DNA of 64,000 bases from Prescottella defluvii (lineage in GTDB: Bacteria; Actinomycetota; Actinomycetes; Mycobacteriales; Mycobacteriaceae): contig CP121458.1 in the NCBI GenBank assembly GCA_029690005.1, forward strand, positions 744,001 to 808,000. The letters are read 5' to 3'. Every line of letters begins with the position of its first letter. Position 1 is the first letter of the stretch. The translations under genes and the position numbers were made by a program. Under the pieces are notes generated by a model. It was not told the origin of the DNA and did no database searches. It saw only the letters and a list, made by a program, of their open reading frames with translations. Below, in pieces: positions 37,994 to 47,785 of this stretch.

Positions 37994-38558
37994 CGGATGC
38001 TCCTCGGTTCGGCGGCGACCCGCAGCGGGGTCGGGGTGGCGGGTCCGGCGGCAGGCCCGGCCTGCAGGCGTCGTCGGGCGCGGAACAAACGGGCGTGCAT
38101 CGCCGGGACGGAACATCCGACAACGCGGGCGGCCTCGGTGGCGCTCAGTCCGTCCCACGCGGTGAGCAGCAGGGCCTCCCGCTCGCCCGGTGTGAGGGCC
38201 GCCAGGGCCGCGAGTACCTCGGCGCGGTCGGTGGCGGTTACGTCCGCGCCCGGCGCGGACCCCGCGACCTGCTCGATGCGGGCCATCTTCGCCGTCAACG
38301 CGTCGCGACGACGGTCGCCGCGGCGATGGTTGGACATGTTGTTGCGGGCGACCACCAGCAGCCACGGCAGCGCCCGCTCGGGAACCTCCGGCAGACGTCG
38401 CCACGCGACCAGGAACGTCTCGGACACCACCTCCTGCGCAGTGTGGTGGTCCACGTGCCGGCAGGCGTACGCGAACACCCGCCCGGCACAGTCGTCCCAC
38501 AGCGCCGTGAAGCGTGCGCTGTCCCCGCTGCCGGTGATCCCGGCTGTTCCTCTCCCAT
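37990..38558 (-). CDS. ECF-family RNA polymerase sigma factor (one frame break)
   Basis: About 189 residues. Region 2 is RVFAYACRHVDHHTAQEVVSETFLVAWRRLPEVP with RALPWLLVVARNNMSNHRRGDRR; region 4 is LAALTPGEREALLLTAWDGLSATEAARVVGCSVPAMHARLFRARRRL. The ATG at 38558 gives GEEQPG, and the sigma frame GSGDSARFTALWDDCAG follows once a G is restored near 38538. It transcribes an unknown stress regulon; the coupled membrane protein is the likely sensor. Divergent from the PBP gene at 38821, which could be one of its targets. Confidence 0.82.
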
Positions 38559-38820
38559 ACGAAGAGGTGTCCGGTCGGGTGTCGTTCCTTACGGATGTTT
38601 TGTGCTGTCGCTCCGATTCCGGTCACGTCGCTCACCCGATTGGCGTAGCGCCGGCGCCGAGACCGGAGCGGCGTCGGGTATGTCCGGTCCGTCCTGGGCG
38701 GATCGACAATCACGTGCCGTCCACGCGTCGAAGTGCGACGATCGAGGGACGACCGGATTCGACTGACCCCGGTTTCGGGGCCCGGTTGGATCGCCGCCTG
38801 CGGACCGGAAGCTCACGCGC

Positions 38821-41122
38821 GTGAATCCCACGAGCAGCACGAAGCCCGAGAAACCCCGACGGCCCGAGCGTGGCCACCGATCCCGCCGCCGAACAGCCCT
38901 GCGCATCGTCGCGCTGATCGTGATCGCCCCGCTGGTCCTGCTGACGGCGGCGTATCTGCTGGCCGACGTCCCGAGCCCGGGGCAGATGCGCCCAACCAGG
39001 TGGCGACGATCCTCGCGTCCGACGGATCGACGGTCGTCGCGAAGGTGGTGCCACCGGAGGGCAACCGCACCGAGGTGCCGCTCGAGAAGGTCCCCGGCTC
39101 CGTCCGCAATGCGGTGCTCTCGGCGGAGGACCGCGACTTCTACTCCAATCCCGGGTACTCGATCTCGGGGTTCCTGCGGGCCGGGCGCGACAACGTGCTG
39201 GGGCGCGACAGCGCCGGCGGCGGTTCGACGATCACGCAGCAGTACGTGAAGAACGCGCTGGTCGGCACCGACCGGAACGTGATCCGCAAGGCCCGCGAGC
39301 TCGTGGTGTCGGCGAAGATGGCGCGCCAGTGGTCCAAGGACGAGATCCTGGAGGCCTACCTCAACACCATCTATTTCGGACGCAACGCGTACGGCATCGC
39401 GCAGGCGTCGCAGGCGTTCTTCGGCAAGCCCGTCGACCAGCTGACGCTCGCGGAGGGCGCCGTGCTGGCCTCGGTGATCCAGAGCCCGTCCGCGCTCGAT
39501 CCCGCCACCGACCCGGACGGGCTCAGGGCCCGGTGGAACTACGTGCTCGACGGCATGGTCGAGATGGGGGTGCTCGCCGCTGCCGAGCGTGCGAACACCC
39601 AGTTCCCGGAGGTGCTGCCGTTGGCGCCGCCGTCGGCGTCCGACGTCGCGCCGGGACCGGAGGGGCTGATCCGGACGCAGGTGGCCCAGGAACTGCAGGC
39701 GGCCGGGATCAGTCAGCGCGACATCGACACCGGCGGGCTGCAGATCACCACCACGATCGACGCGAAGGCGCAGCAGGCCGCGGTGGACGCGGTGGACCGG
39801 ACGTTGGCCAAGCAGCCCGACCAGCTGCGGGCGGCGGTCGTGTCGATCGACCCCCGGTCGGGGGCGGTGCGGGCGTACTACGGCGGCGCGGAGGGCGCGG
39901 GCTTCGACTTCGCGCAGGCCGGGCTGCAGACGGGCTCGTCGTTCAAGGTTTTCGCCGCGGTCGCGGCCCTCGAGGACAAGGTGCCGTTGACGACGCAGTT
40001 CAGCAGCGCGCCGCTGACGGTCGGCGACCTGACCATCAAGAACGTGGAGGGCGACACCTGCGGGACGTGCAGCCTCGCGGAGGCCCTGAAGCGCTCGCTC
40101 AACACCAGCTACTACCGGCTGACGCTGTCGATGGAGGACGGCGCGCAGAAGATCGCCGACGCCGCCCACCAGGCCGGCATCCCCAAGCAGATTCCGGGAG
40201 TCGACCACGAGAGCCTCACCCAGTTCGGCGGTCCCCCGGAGACGGGAATCGTGTTGGGCCAGTATCAGACCCGGCCCATCGACATGGCGTCGGCGTACGG
40301 GACGCTCGCGGCGTCGGGGAAGTTCCACCCGCCGTACTTCGTCCAGAAGGTGGTCGACGCGGACGGCCGGGTCCTGCTCGACCGCCAATCGTCCGACGGC
40401 GAACAGCGGATCGATCCGGCCATCGCGGACACCGTCACGCAGGCGATGGTGCCCATCGCCGGCTACTCGCGGAACCACAATCTCGCGGGCGGACGGGCGT
40501 CGGCCGCGAAGACCGGCACCGCGCAGCTCGGCGACACCGGCGAGAACAAGGACGCGTGGATGGTCGGGTTCACGCCGTCGCTGTCCACCGCGGTGTGGGT
40601 GGGGACCGAGGAGGGCAAGGCCATCGAAACCAGCTGGGGCGGAGCGATATACGGCTCCGGTCTCCCGTCGGACATCTGGAAGGAGACGATGGACGGCGCA
40701 CTGGCGGGCACCGCCAACGAGCAGTTCGCGACGCCCCAGCAGCCCGGCGGGCAGCAGTCCCGGGCGCCGTCGACGGGTACTCCCTCGACCGGCTCCTCCT
40801 CGGCCGGGAACTCCGCGGTCGGCACCACCGAACAGGGCTACAGCGAGCAGGCGCCGACCCGTCAGCGGTCTACGCAGACATCTCAGGAGGAGCCGGAGTG
40901 GTCCGCTCCCCCGGCCCGGACACAGGCACCCGTGCAGGAGGTGCCGGTCCCCCAACAGCAGAGCATTCCACCGCAACAGCAGTGGAATGCTCCTGTGCCG
41001 CAACAGCAGCAGGCGCCTGTCCCCGCTCCGCAGGCGCCTGCTCCCGGCCCCCGGCGCCGGCTCCTGCGCCGGCGCCGGGGATTCAGATACTCCCCGGGGT
41101 GACGATTCCTCTACCCGGCTGA
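38821..41122 (+). CDS. Class A (bifunctional) penicillin-binding protein, PonA type (two frame breaks)
   Basis: About 766 residues. Basic cytoplasmic start, one signal-anchor helix (IVALIVIAPLVLLTAAYLLA), GT51 transglycosylase domain with SAEDRDFYSNPG, GGGSTITQQYVKN and EILEAYLNTIYFG, then a transpeptidase domain with GSSFK (nucleophile Ser), SLNTSYY (SxN) and KTGTAQ. A long Gln/Pro/Ala-rich tail follows, ending ILPGVTIPLPG. The frame changes near 38990 and again near 41055; the second restores the final motif shared with the paralogue 4 kb downstream. Polymerises and cross-links peptidoglycan. Confidence 0.92.
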
Positions 41123-41163
41123 GTTCGATTCGGCGAGTGGATAACTCGTGATCGGCAGGGTGA

Positions 41164-42693
41164 TCAGTGGCCTCCGACGAACACGGTGTCGGCTGCACTG
41201 CCTGCCTCGCCCGGAACCTGCACCTGCTCGATGCGGCGGGGCAGCAGCAGGGCGACGAAAGCACCGACGACCGCGACGACCGCACCGATCATGAACGCCA
41301 CCTGGAAGCCCGACTCGAGGTAGAACGTGTAGCCGCCCGTCATCTCCGGCGGGATCGGTGCGATGTGCGAGTTGTTCATCACGGTGAAGACGATGACCGG
41401 CAGGATCGCGGGGAAGATCGACTGGGACAGAGCGACGACCGACGCGGTGCTGGCCTGAAGCTGCGGCGGGACGGCCTCGATGAGCAGGTTGGGGATGGCC
41501 GCGTAGCCCATGCCCATACCGAGGCCGAAGATGCCTGCGAACAGGATCAGTGTCGGCTTGGAGTCGTGGATGTTCGCCACGAGCGCGAAAGCGAAAGCCA
41601 TGAGCACCAGGCCGATGACCATCAGCGGCCGCGGGCGGACGTTGCGTCCGACCAGCATGCCGACGATGAGGCCACCGATGACCACCATGAGGCCGATCGG
41701 CGCGTTGAACAGTGCGAAACCTTCTGCGTCGACGCCGAATCCGTAGCCGAGGCCCAGGACCTCCGGGGTCATCACCATCATCGGGAGCAGGATCGTGAAG
41801 ATGGCACTGCAGCCGTAGACCAGGCCTGCGCCGAGCGTCGTCAGCAGGATGGGACGGCGGCTGAGGACGTCGAGGTCGATGAGCGGCTCACGCAGCATCC
41901 GCGCGGACACGATCCACGCTGCCAGCAGGACCAGGCCGCCGATCAGGAAGGCAAGGGTCGAGCCGGCCTTCCAGCCCCATGTCGGGCCGAAGCTGACGGC
42001 GACGAGCACGCCGGCGACACCGGCGCCGAGGAGCAGTGCACCGACGAAGTCGAGGCGAGCCGGCGTCCGCAGATTGGATTCGTCGGTCGAGAGGACGATG
42101 AGAGCGCCGATCACGACAAGGCAGATCACGAAGAACCAGAAGATGCTGCGGAAGCCCCAGTTGTCGAGCAGCCAGCCCGTCAGGAACGGTGCGGGAACCG
42201 CGATCAGGCCCATGCCGCTGGTCGCGATGCTGACAGCGAGTGCCACCGACTTCGGCGGGAAGACGTCACGGATGAGCGAGTAGCTGAGGAACAGCGTCGG
42301 AACCATCAGGCCGGCCATCGCACGGCCGGCGATCATGGCGCCGTAGCTCGGTGCAAGCGCGGAGACGGACGAGCCGACGATGGACACTACGACGCAGGCC
42401 AGCAGCATCAGGCGCTTGCCGTACATGTCGGCCAACTTGCCGAGAAGAGGTGCGGCCACTGCGCCCACCAGCAGGAACGACGTCAACATCCAGGCACCCT
42501 GGGTGGTCTGGTAGTGCCCTGCGATCTCCGGCAGGGCTGTCGAAACCATCTGGTAGCTGACGGAGAGTACTTCGAGTAGCAACACGAGCGAGGCCAGGGA
42601 GAGGACGAGTCGAGGCGTCCACCCCCGCTCTCGGGTGCCAACCGTCGGGTCGACGGGCGGCGACATCTCGCCGTCTGAGTGGGTGGTGACCAT
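41164..42693 (-). CDS. MFS drug efflux transporter (DHA2, 14-helix type)
   Basis: 509 residues from the ATG at 42693, which has AAAGGA upstream. Fourteen helices with motif A (GKLADMYGKRLML) and motif C-like GSGMG-type sequence (IATSGMGLIAVPAPFLTG). Resembles EmrB/QacA-like proton-driven exporters of drugs or toxic metabolites. Base composition is slightly lower in GC than neighbours and its codons look less biased, which may hint at acquisition. An inverted repeat upstream (42827-42852) could be its operator. Frame intact. Confidence 0.85.
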   Translation of the reverse strand: MVTTHSDGEMSPPVDPTVGTRERGWTPRLVLSLASLVLLLEVLSVSYQMVSTALPEIAGHYQTTQGAWMLTSFLLVGAVAAPLLGKLADMYGKRLMLLACVVVSIVGSSVSALAPSYGAMIAGRAMAGLMVPTLFLSYSLIRDVFPPKSVALAVSIATSGMGLIAVPAPFLTGWLLDNWGFRSIFWFFVICLVVIGALIVLSTDESNLRTPARLDFVGALLLGAGVAGVLVAVSFGPTWGWKAGSTLAFLIGGLVLLAAWIVSARMLREPLIDLDVLSRRPILLTTLGAGLVYGCSAIFTILLPMMVMTPEVLGLGYGFGVDAEGFALFNAPIGLMVVIGGLIVGMLVGRNVRPRPLMVIGLVLMAFAFALVANIHDSKPTLILFAGIFGLGMGMGYAAIPNLLIEAVPPQLQASTASVVALSQSIFPAILPVIVFTVMNNSHIAPIPPEMTGGYTFYLESGFQVAFMIGAVVAVVGAFVALLLPRRIEQVQVPGEAGSAADTVFVGGH

Positions 42694-42826
42694 CCGTGGA
42701 ATCCTTTCAGAAACCAATAAGAAACAGGCCCAAGTGTTTTCGGGCAGGGGGAGTCTCCGGAGCAGATGGACGCGCGACCACGCCCACCGTGGCACCCTCG
42801 GCCGGCTGACGGTGCCCTCACATCAC

Positions 42827-42852
42827 ACTGGCGTCCAAACAGTGACGCCAGT
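42827..42852. promoter_or_regulatory. Operator-like inverted repeat upstream of the MFS gene
   Basis: ACTGGCGT-N10-ACGCCAGT, perfect 8-base arms, about 135 bases upstream of the MFS start codon. The size and spacing suit a TetR- or MarR-type repressor dimer. No such regulator gene is adjacent, so the binding protein is unknown. Confidence 0.4.
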
Positions 42853-43016
42853 CACATGCCCGTTCAGTGGGACAATTCGTGGCCGCGGTTGGATCGGTGC
42901 TCTACCTAACGAATTCGCTTCGCTGTCAGCGCTATTGAGCGCCTGAGTGCCACAAGTGGTCGCAATCGAGCGATTTGTCGGGATTGACGCTCTCCATTGA
43001 CGCGCGCCGCACAAGA

Positions 43017-43051
43017 AAACGCTCGACGCCGGAAACCGGCGTCGAGCGTTT
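43017..43051 (-). terminator. Perfect 16-bp stem-loop terminator of the GntR-ABC operon
   Basis: Arms 43017-43032 and 43036-43051 are exact reverse complements with an AAA loop, about 20 bases beyond the permease stop at 43072. On the minus strand the stem is closed by AAACGCTCG and followed by TTGTGCGG. Confidence 0.8.
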
Positions 43052-43071
43052 GGTTGGTGATCGGAAGTGCG

Positions 43072-44133
43072 TCAGGGGCGCAGTCTGCGCAGCGCCCACA
43101 GCGAGGGGATCAGTAGCAGGGCCGAGAGTGCGAGGGCCAGAGCGGCTTCCGTCAGCTGGAAGCGTCGAAGCAAGCTGTCGGGGTGGTAGCGCGTTTCGAA
43201 GTGGTCGATGCCCTGAGCCCGTTGGCAGGCGATGAACTCGCGCTCCTGCTCGGCGGAGATGACGTCCTGGCGCGCCTCGTACTCGGCAAAGGTCTCGTCG
43301 GGTCGCTGCTCCCAGGTGTTCTCGACTCCTTCCTGATCACACGCGAAGTAGTCCATGTCCACGCTACGGCCGTCCGCGTCGACGTAACCCGAATTCAGAA
43401 TCCATACAGGCTCGATGTCCGGCGTGTAGACAACCGCATGGCTCAGGTATCCGAGTGGCTGCGACTCGACGACCGGTGTCGTGTACTGCGGTCGCACCTC
43501 GAACTGGAACCCCACCATCAGTGCCGCCATCGCGATCAGCGTCACCACCATCGAGCCCAGGGTGTTGCGGAGTAGTAGCGCGATGGCGCTACCGAGGATC
43601 AGGGCGAGCAGTGTGTACGCCCCGACGACGATTCCCGTGGACTGGAACAGGGGAACGTCAGGCGTGAATAGCCGCCGAAGCTGTTGCGGACGTATCCGAA
43701 GAGCGGACTCGCGATACTCACCGAACGTGTCCACTTCGAGTACTGAGCCGAGCATGACGCCGGCAATCGTGACCGGAACGAATACCACCAAGACCCGCGA
43801 CCAGTACCACCGCGTGCGGCTGACGGATTGCGTCAGGCCGAGGACATGGGTGCCGCGTTCGATGTCGCGGGAGAACACCGTGACGCCCACGAACGCGCCG
43901 AGCACGACAGGCAGGATTGCGGCGAGCGTGCTGATCGCCGTCAGGCTCGATTCGGCCCAGCACTGGTTCGATCCTCCGCCGGGCACGCATCCGAAGAAGG
44001 TTCCGAAGGCTCGTCTGCCCTCGCTGCCCCGGACGATCTCGCCGGAGACCACTGCCACGACCGTCAGCGCCAGGATTCCGCCGACCGCGGCCAGGATCGT
44101 CGTCCGATACTGCCGCCAGGTAACCCAGATCAT
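43072..44133 (-). CDS. ABC exporter permease subunit (ABC-2 type)
   Basis: 353 residues, about six helices: ILAAVGGILALTVVAVVSG, LTAISTLAAILPVVLGAFVGVTVFSRDIERGTHVL, YWSRVLVVFVPVTIAGVMLG, GAYTLLALILGSAIALLL and others. A large extracytoplasmic loop (about residues 215-315) with PQYTTPVVESQPLGYLSHAVVYTPDIEPVW lies before the last helix. Matches permeases of YtrA-regulated bacterial ABC systems. The ATG at 44133 overlaps the ATPase stop, so the two are co-translated. Frame intact. Confidence 0.82.
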   Translation of the reverse strand: MIWVTWRQYRTTILAAVGGILALTVVAVVSGEIVRGSEGRRAFGTFFGCVPGGGSNQCWAESSLTAISTLAAILPVVLGAFVGVTVFSRDIERGTHVLGLTQSVSRTRWYWSRVLVVFVPVTIAGVMLGSVLEVDTFGEYRESALRIRPQQLRRLFTPDVPLFQSTGIVVGAYTLLALILGSAIALLLRNTLGSMVVTLIAMAALMVGFQFEVRPQYTTPVVESQPLGYLSHAVVYTPDIEPVWILNSGYVDADGRSVDMDYFACDQEGVENTWEQRPDETFAEYEARQDVISAEQEREFIACQRAQGIDHFETRYHPDSLLRRFQLTEAALALALSALLLIPSLWALRRLRP

Positions 44134-44987
44134 GCTGCCTCTTCGTTGATGGTGGTCAGGTAGGCCAGGACGACGTCGTCGAGGTTCGCGGGCTCGACGC
44201 GCCAGCCGTCGCGCACCGTGGGGCGGGGGCCGCGCACGAGGTGGGTGCGGTTCCGGGACTCGATTACCGTCCCCGTGCCGATGACGGCTGCTGGGTCGGA
44301 TGTGCCGGTCAGCAGGTAGTGCCCTTCGAGGAGGTCGTCGAGCGCCCCGGTGAGCCGGGCCTGGCCGGATCCGAGGATCACCAGGCGATCGGCGATCTCG
44401 GCCACCTCGGACAGGACGTGAGACGACAGCACGATGGTGGTGCCGCGCTCGGCGGCGTCCTCCATGAGCGTGCGGACGACGGATCGTCGTGCCAGCGGGT
44501 CGAGTTCGGCCAGTGGCTCGTCGAGCAGGAGCACATCGGGACGGCGTCCCAGTGCCAGCGCCAGCGCGACGCGGGTGCGGTGTCCTGGTGACAGCGTCTT
44601 CACACGCGCCGTCAGTGGGATCCCGGCCTCGGTGACCAGTGAGGTCGCATAGTCGTTGTCCCACTGGGTGTTCGACTTCTCGCCGAACAGGAGGGTGTCG
44701 GCGACCGTGAACCCGCGGTACAGCGGCTTGTGCTGGGCGACGTAGGCGAGTCCGGGAACGATCCCGTTTCGGCCGGGGCGGCGTCCCAGCACCGTCACCT
44801 CTCCGGCGTCGGGCTCGAGCAGGCCGACGGCGATGGACATGAGTGTGGACTTACCGGCCCCGTTTGCGCCGACGAGCGCGGTGATGCTGCCGCGCTCGAC
44901 GTCGAATGAGCAGCCCCGCAGTGCTTCCGTGCGGCGGAACTTCTTGTGTACGTCGCGCACCGTCAGCGCGCTGCCTGCCTCACTCAT
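44130..44987 (-). CDS. ABC exporter ATP-binding protein
   Basis: 285 residues: Walker A GANGAGKST, Q-loop VAQHKPLYRGF, a relaxed signature (LSPGHRTRVALALALG instead of LSGGQ), Walker B VLLLDEPLAELD and H-loop VLSSHVLSEVAEIADR. The degenerate signature is seen in CcmA/YtrB-like ATPases. The start overlaps the end of the GntR gene and the end overlaps the permease start, so all three are translationally coupled. Together they export or extract an unknown envelope-active compound. Confidence 0.87.
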   Translation of the reverse strand: MSEAGSALTVRDVHKKFRRTEALRGCSFDVERGSITALVGANGAGKSTLMSIAVGLLEPDAGEVTVLGRRPGRNGIVPGLAYVAQHKPLYRGFTVADTLLFGEKSNTQWDNDYATSLVTEAGIPLTARVKTLSPGHRTRVALALALGRRPDVLLLDEPLAELDPLARRSVVRTLMEDAAERGTTIVLSSHVLSEVAEIADRLVILGSGQARLTGALDDLLEGHYLLTGTSDPAAVIGTGTVIESRNRTHLVRGPRPTVRDGWRVEPANLDDVVLAYLTTINEEAA

Positions 44988-45386
44988 GTGAACTCTCCTG
45001 TGTCCTCACCGAATTCGCTGTCCAATGCGGCCGTCACCAGGGCCTCGAAGGTCCGACCGATCGAGTCCCGCGGCCGCAGCCTGACGTGCCCACGTCGCCA
45101 GCTCCGCCTGCAGCGCTTGCCGTTCCGCCATGCCGGGCTTCAGTAGCGACTGGGTCACGAACGTGCCCAGACCGGGCCGGGCTTCGACGAGTCCCTCGTT
45201 CTCGAGTTCCCGGTAGGCCTTGAGCACGGTGTTGGGGTTGACCGTCACGGCGGCGACCACGTCCTTCGCGGTGGGGAGCCGGTCGCCCGGCTTCAGGTCT
45301 CCCAGTCGCAGGGCCTGCTTCACCTGGAGCACCAGCTGGACGTACGCGGGGATCCCGGATCGACGGTTGATGTGGAACTCCACCAT
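44984..45386 (-). CDS. YtrA-subfamily GntR regulator of the ABC exporter operon (frame break near the C terminus)
   Basis: About 133 residues. Winged helix: IPAYVQLVLQVKQALRLGDLKPGDRLPTAKDVVAAVTVNPNTVLKAYRELENEGLVEARPGLGTFV, then a short helical dimerisation tail, as in YtrA. As sequenced the frame ends at 45006; a correction near 45045 continues as ALVTAALDSEFGEDTGEFT to a TGA at 44984-44986 that overlaps the ATPase ATG by four bases, which is far more natural. YtrA-type regulators repress ABC operons induced by cell-wall antibiotics. A perfect palindrome lies 10 bases upstream of the start. Confidence 0.82.
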
Positions 45387-45395
45387 CGAATCTCC

Positions 45396-45419
45396 ATTTC
45401 ACTACAACAATAGTGAAAT
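45396..45419 (-). promoter_or_regulatory. Probable GntR (YtrA-type) autoregulatory operator
   Basis: ATTTCACTA-N6-TAGTGAAAT, perfect 9-base arms, ending 10 bases before the GntR start codon (45386). On the minus strand GGAGA follows as the ribosome site, so the operator would overlap the promoter or early leader of gntR-ABC. AT-rich, unlike its surroundings. Confidence 0.7.
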
Positions 45420-45561
45420 AGAGGTTGCACTGGTCGCCGCCCGATGTCAACCTGTTCGAGAGGTTTGCGGGGGTCACTGCGTGTCGCGGCAAATGCGGCC
45501 CGAGAGCACTGAGCAGTGCGAAAATTCGGACGAGTGTACTGATTGGGACGGAAGTTCGATT

Positions 45562-47714
45562 GTGAATTCAACCAACACCGGCGGCGGCGCCAAGCGCAAG
45601 ACTGCGCCGGACCCGAAGGCCAAGCGTCGCAAACCTCGCCGCAAGGGCCGCCGGATCGCACTGTGGGTGAGCCTGTGTGTGCTGGTCCTGCTCATCGTCA
45701 CGCCGCTCGTCGCCTTCGGTGTGGCGTACAAGAACGCCGACGTGCCGCGCCCGGGTGACATGAAGACCAACCAGGTGTCGACGATCCTCGCGGCCGACGG
45801 GACCACCGAGATCGCCCGGATCGTGCCGCCGGAGGGCAACCGGACCGAGGTCTCGATCGACCAGATTCCGCTGCCGGTGCGCAACGCCGTGCTGTCGGCC
45901 GAGGACCGCGACTTCTACACCAACCCCGGCTTCTCGGTCTCCGGGTTCGCGCGGGCCGCGCGCGACAACGTCCTCGGTCGCGACAGCGCCGGCGGTGGCT
46001 CCACGATCACCCAGCAGTACGTCAAGAACACGCTGGTGGGATCCGAGCGGTCGGTGACCCGCAAGATGAAGGAGCTGGTCATCTCGTCGAAGATGGCCCG
46101 CGAGTGGTCGAAGGACGAGATCCTGGCCGCGTACCTCAACACGATCTACTTCGGTCGCGGCGCGTACGGCATCGCCGCCGCGTCCAACGCGTACTTCGGC
46201 AAGCAGCTCGCGGATCTGACGGTGAGCGAGGCGGCCGTGCTCGCGGCGGTGATCCAGAGCCCGTCCGGCCTGGACCCGTCACGAACCCCGAAGCGCTGAA
46301 GGCGCGCTGGAACTACGTGCTCGACGGCATGGTGTCGATGTCGGCGCTCTCGTCGGCCGAGCGTCAGTCCATCGAGTTCCCGACCGCGCTGCCGGCGGCC
46401 CCGGCCGCGGACTCGGGCGAGGCGCCGGGGCCGGAGGGGCTCATCCGGGCACAGGTGCTGCGCGAGCTCTCGGCGGCCGGGGTGAGCGAGCAGGACCTCA
46501 ACACCGAGGGTCTGCAGATCACCACGACGATCGATCCCAGGGCGCAGCAGGCCGCGATCGACGCCGTCGCCAACACCTTCGAGGGTGAACCGGAGAATCT
46601 GCGCACCGCCGTGGTGTCGATCGATCCGAGGTCGGGTGCGGTGCGGGCCTACTACGGCGGCGCCGACGGCAAGGGCTTCGACTTCGCGCAGGCCGGCCTG
46701 CAGACCGGATCGTCGTTCAAGGTGTTCGGCCTGGTTGCGGCACTGCAGCAGGACATTCCGCTGTCCCAGACGTACGACAGCTCCCCGCTCTCCGTCTACG
46801 GGGTGAGGATCAACAACGTCGAGGGCGAATCGTGCGGCAAGTGCACCATCGCCGAGGCGCTCAAGCGCTCCCTCAACACGAGCTTCTACCGGCTGACGCT
46901 GGGGATGGACGACGGCGCGCAGAAGATCGCCGACGCCGCCCACCAGGCCGGCATCCCCGAGACGGTGCCCGGCTGGCAGTACCCGACGCTCACGCAGGAA
47001 GGTGGGTCGCCGGAGAACGGAATCGTGCTGGGCCAGTACCTGTCCCGGCCCATCGACATGGCGTCGGCGTATGCGACGCTCGCGGCGTCGGGCATCTACC
47101 ACCAGCCGTACTTCGTGCAGAAGGTCGTGACGGCGGACGGCGTCGTGCTGCTCGACCGTCCGGCGTCGGAGGGCGAGCGCCGACTCGACGCTGCGGTCGC
47201 CGACAACACCACCCAGGCGATGCTGCCGATCGCGGCGTACTCGCGCGGACACGGGCTGGCCGGCGGACGCCCGTCCGCGTCGAAGACCGGTACCGCGCAG
47301 CTCGGCGACACCGGAAAGAACAAGGACGCCTGGATGGTCGGCTACACGCCGCAGCTGTCCACGGCCGTGTGGGTCGGCACGGCCGACGCGAAGGCGATCG
47401 AGAACAGCTGGGGCGGGCTGGTGTACGGCTCGGGTCTGCCCGCCGACATCTGGAAGAAGACGATGGACGGCGCGCTCGAGGACGCCCCGGTCGAGAAGTT
47501 CCCGTGGCCGGCCCCGATCGGCGGCCAGGCCGGTGTGCCTTCCTTCACTGGTGTCGGCTCGGGTACGGCGACGCCCACCCCCGCCCCGGGATCGGCGAAC
47601 GCCCCGGCCCCGGCACTGCCGGAGCTGCCCCAACTGCCGGCCATTCCCCCGCCCGGTCCGGGTCCCCGCACCATCGAGATCCTGCCGGGCGTGAAGATCA
47701 CGTTGCCTGGATAG
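45562..47714 (+). CDS. Class A penicillin-binding protein, second PonA-type paralogue (one frame break)
   Basis: About 717 residues from GTG at 45562 (GGAAG upstream). Basic start (KRRKPRRKGRR), signal-anchor (WVSLCVLVLLIVTPLVAFGVAY), transglycosylase motifs SAEDRDFYTNPGFSV, GGGSTITQQYVKN, EILAAYLNTIYFG, transpeptidase motifs GSSFK, SLNTSFY and KTGTAQ, then a Pro-rich tail ending ILPGVKITLPG. Very similar to the PBP gene 4.4 kb upstream along most of its length, but with a shorter tail. The frame changes near 46277 where one G is missing (DPVTNPEALKARWN). Divergent from the GntR operon. Confidence 0.92.
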
Positions 47715-47785
47715 CGGACTCGGCGCCCGGCGACCGGACCGGCACCTAGACTTCGAGGGGGCCGGTCCGTGCAGGGAGGCGTCCG

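Larger units (their letters stand above)
42694..43071. other. 378-base intergenic region: MFS promoter side and ABC-operon terminator
   Basis: Between the MFS start and the stop of the ABC permease. It holds an 8-bp-arm inverted repeat at 42827-42852, a weaker GGCACC/GGTGCC repeat at 42791-42816, and a strong terminator at 43017-43051. The stretch 42900-42960 is AT-richer (CCTAACGAATTCGCTTCG). No gene supported. Confidence 0.5.

Noticed and set aside
42791-42816. GGCACC/GGTGCC inverted repeat as a terminator
   Set aside because: Six-base arms with a 14-base loop and no gene end nearby; too weak to assign.
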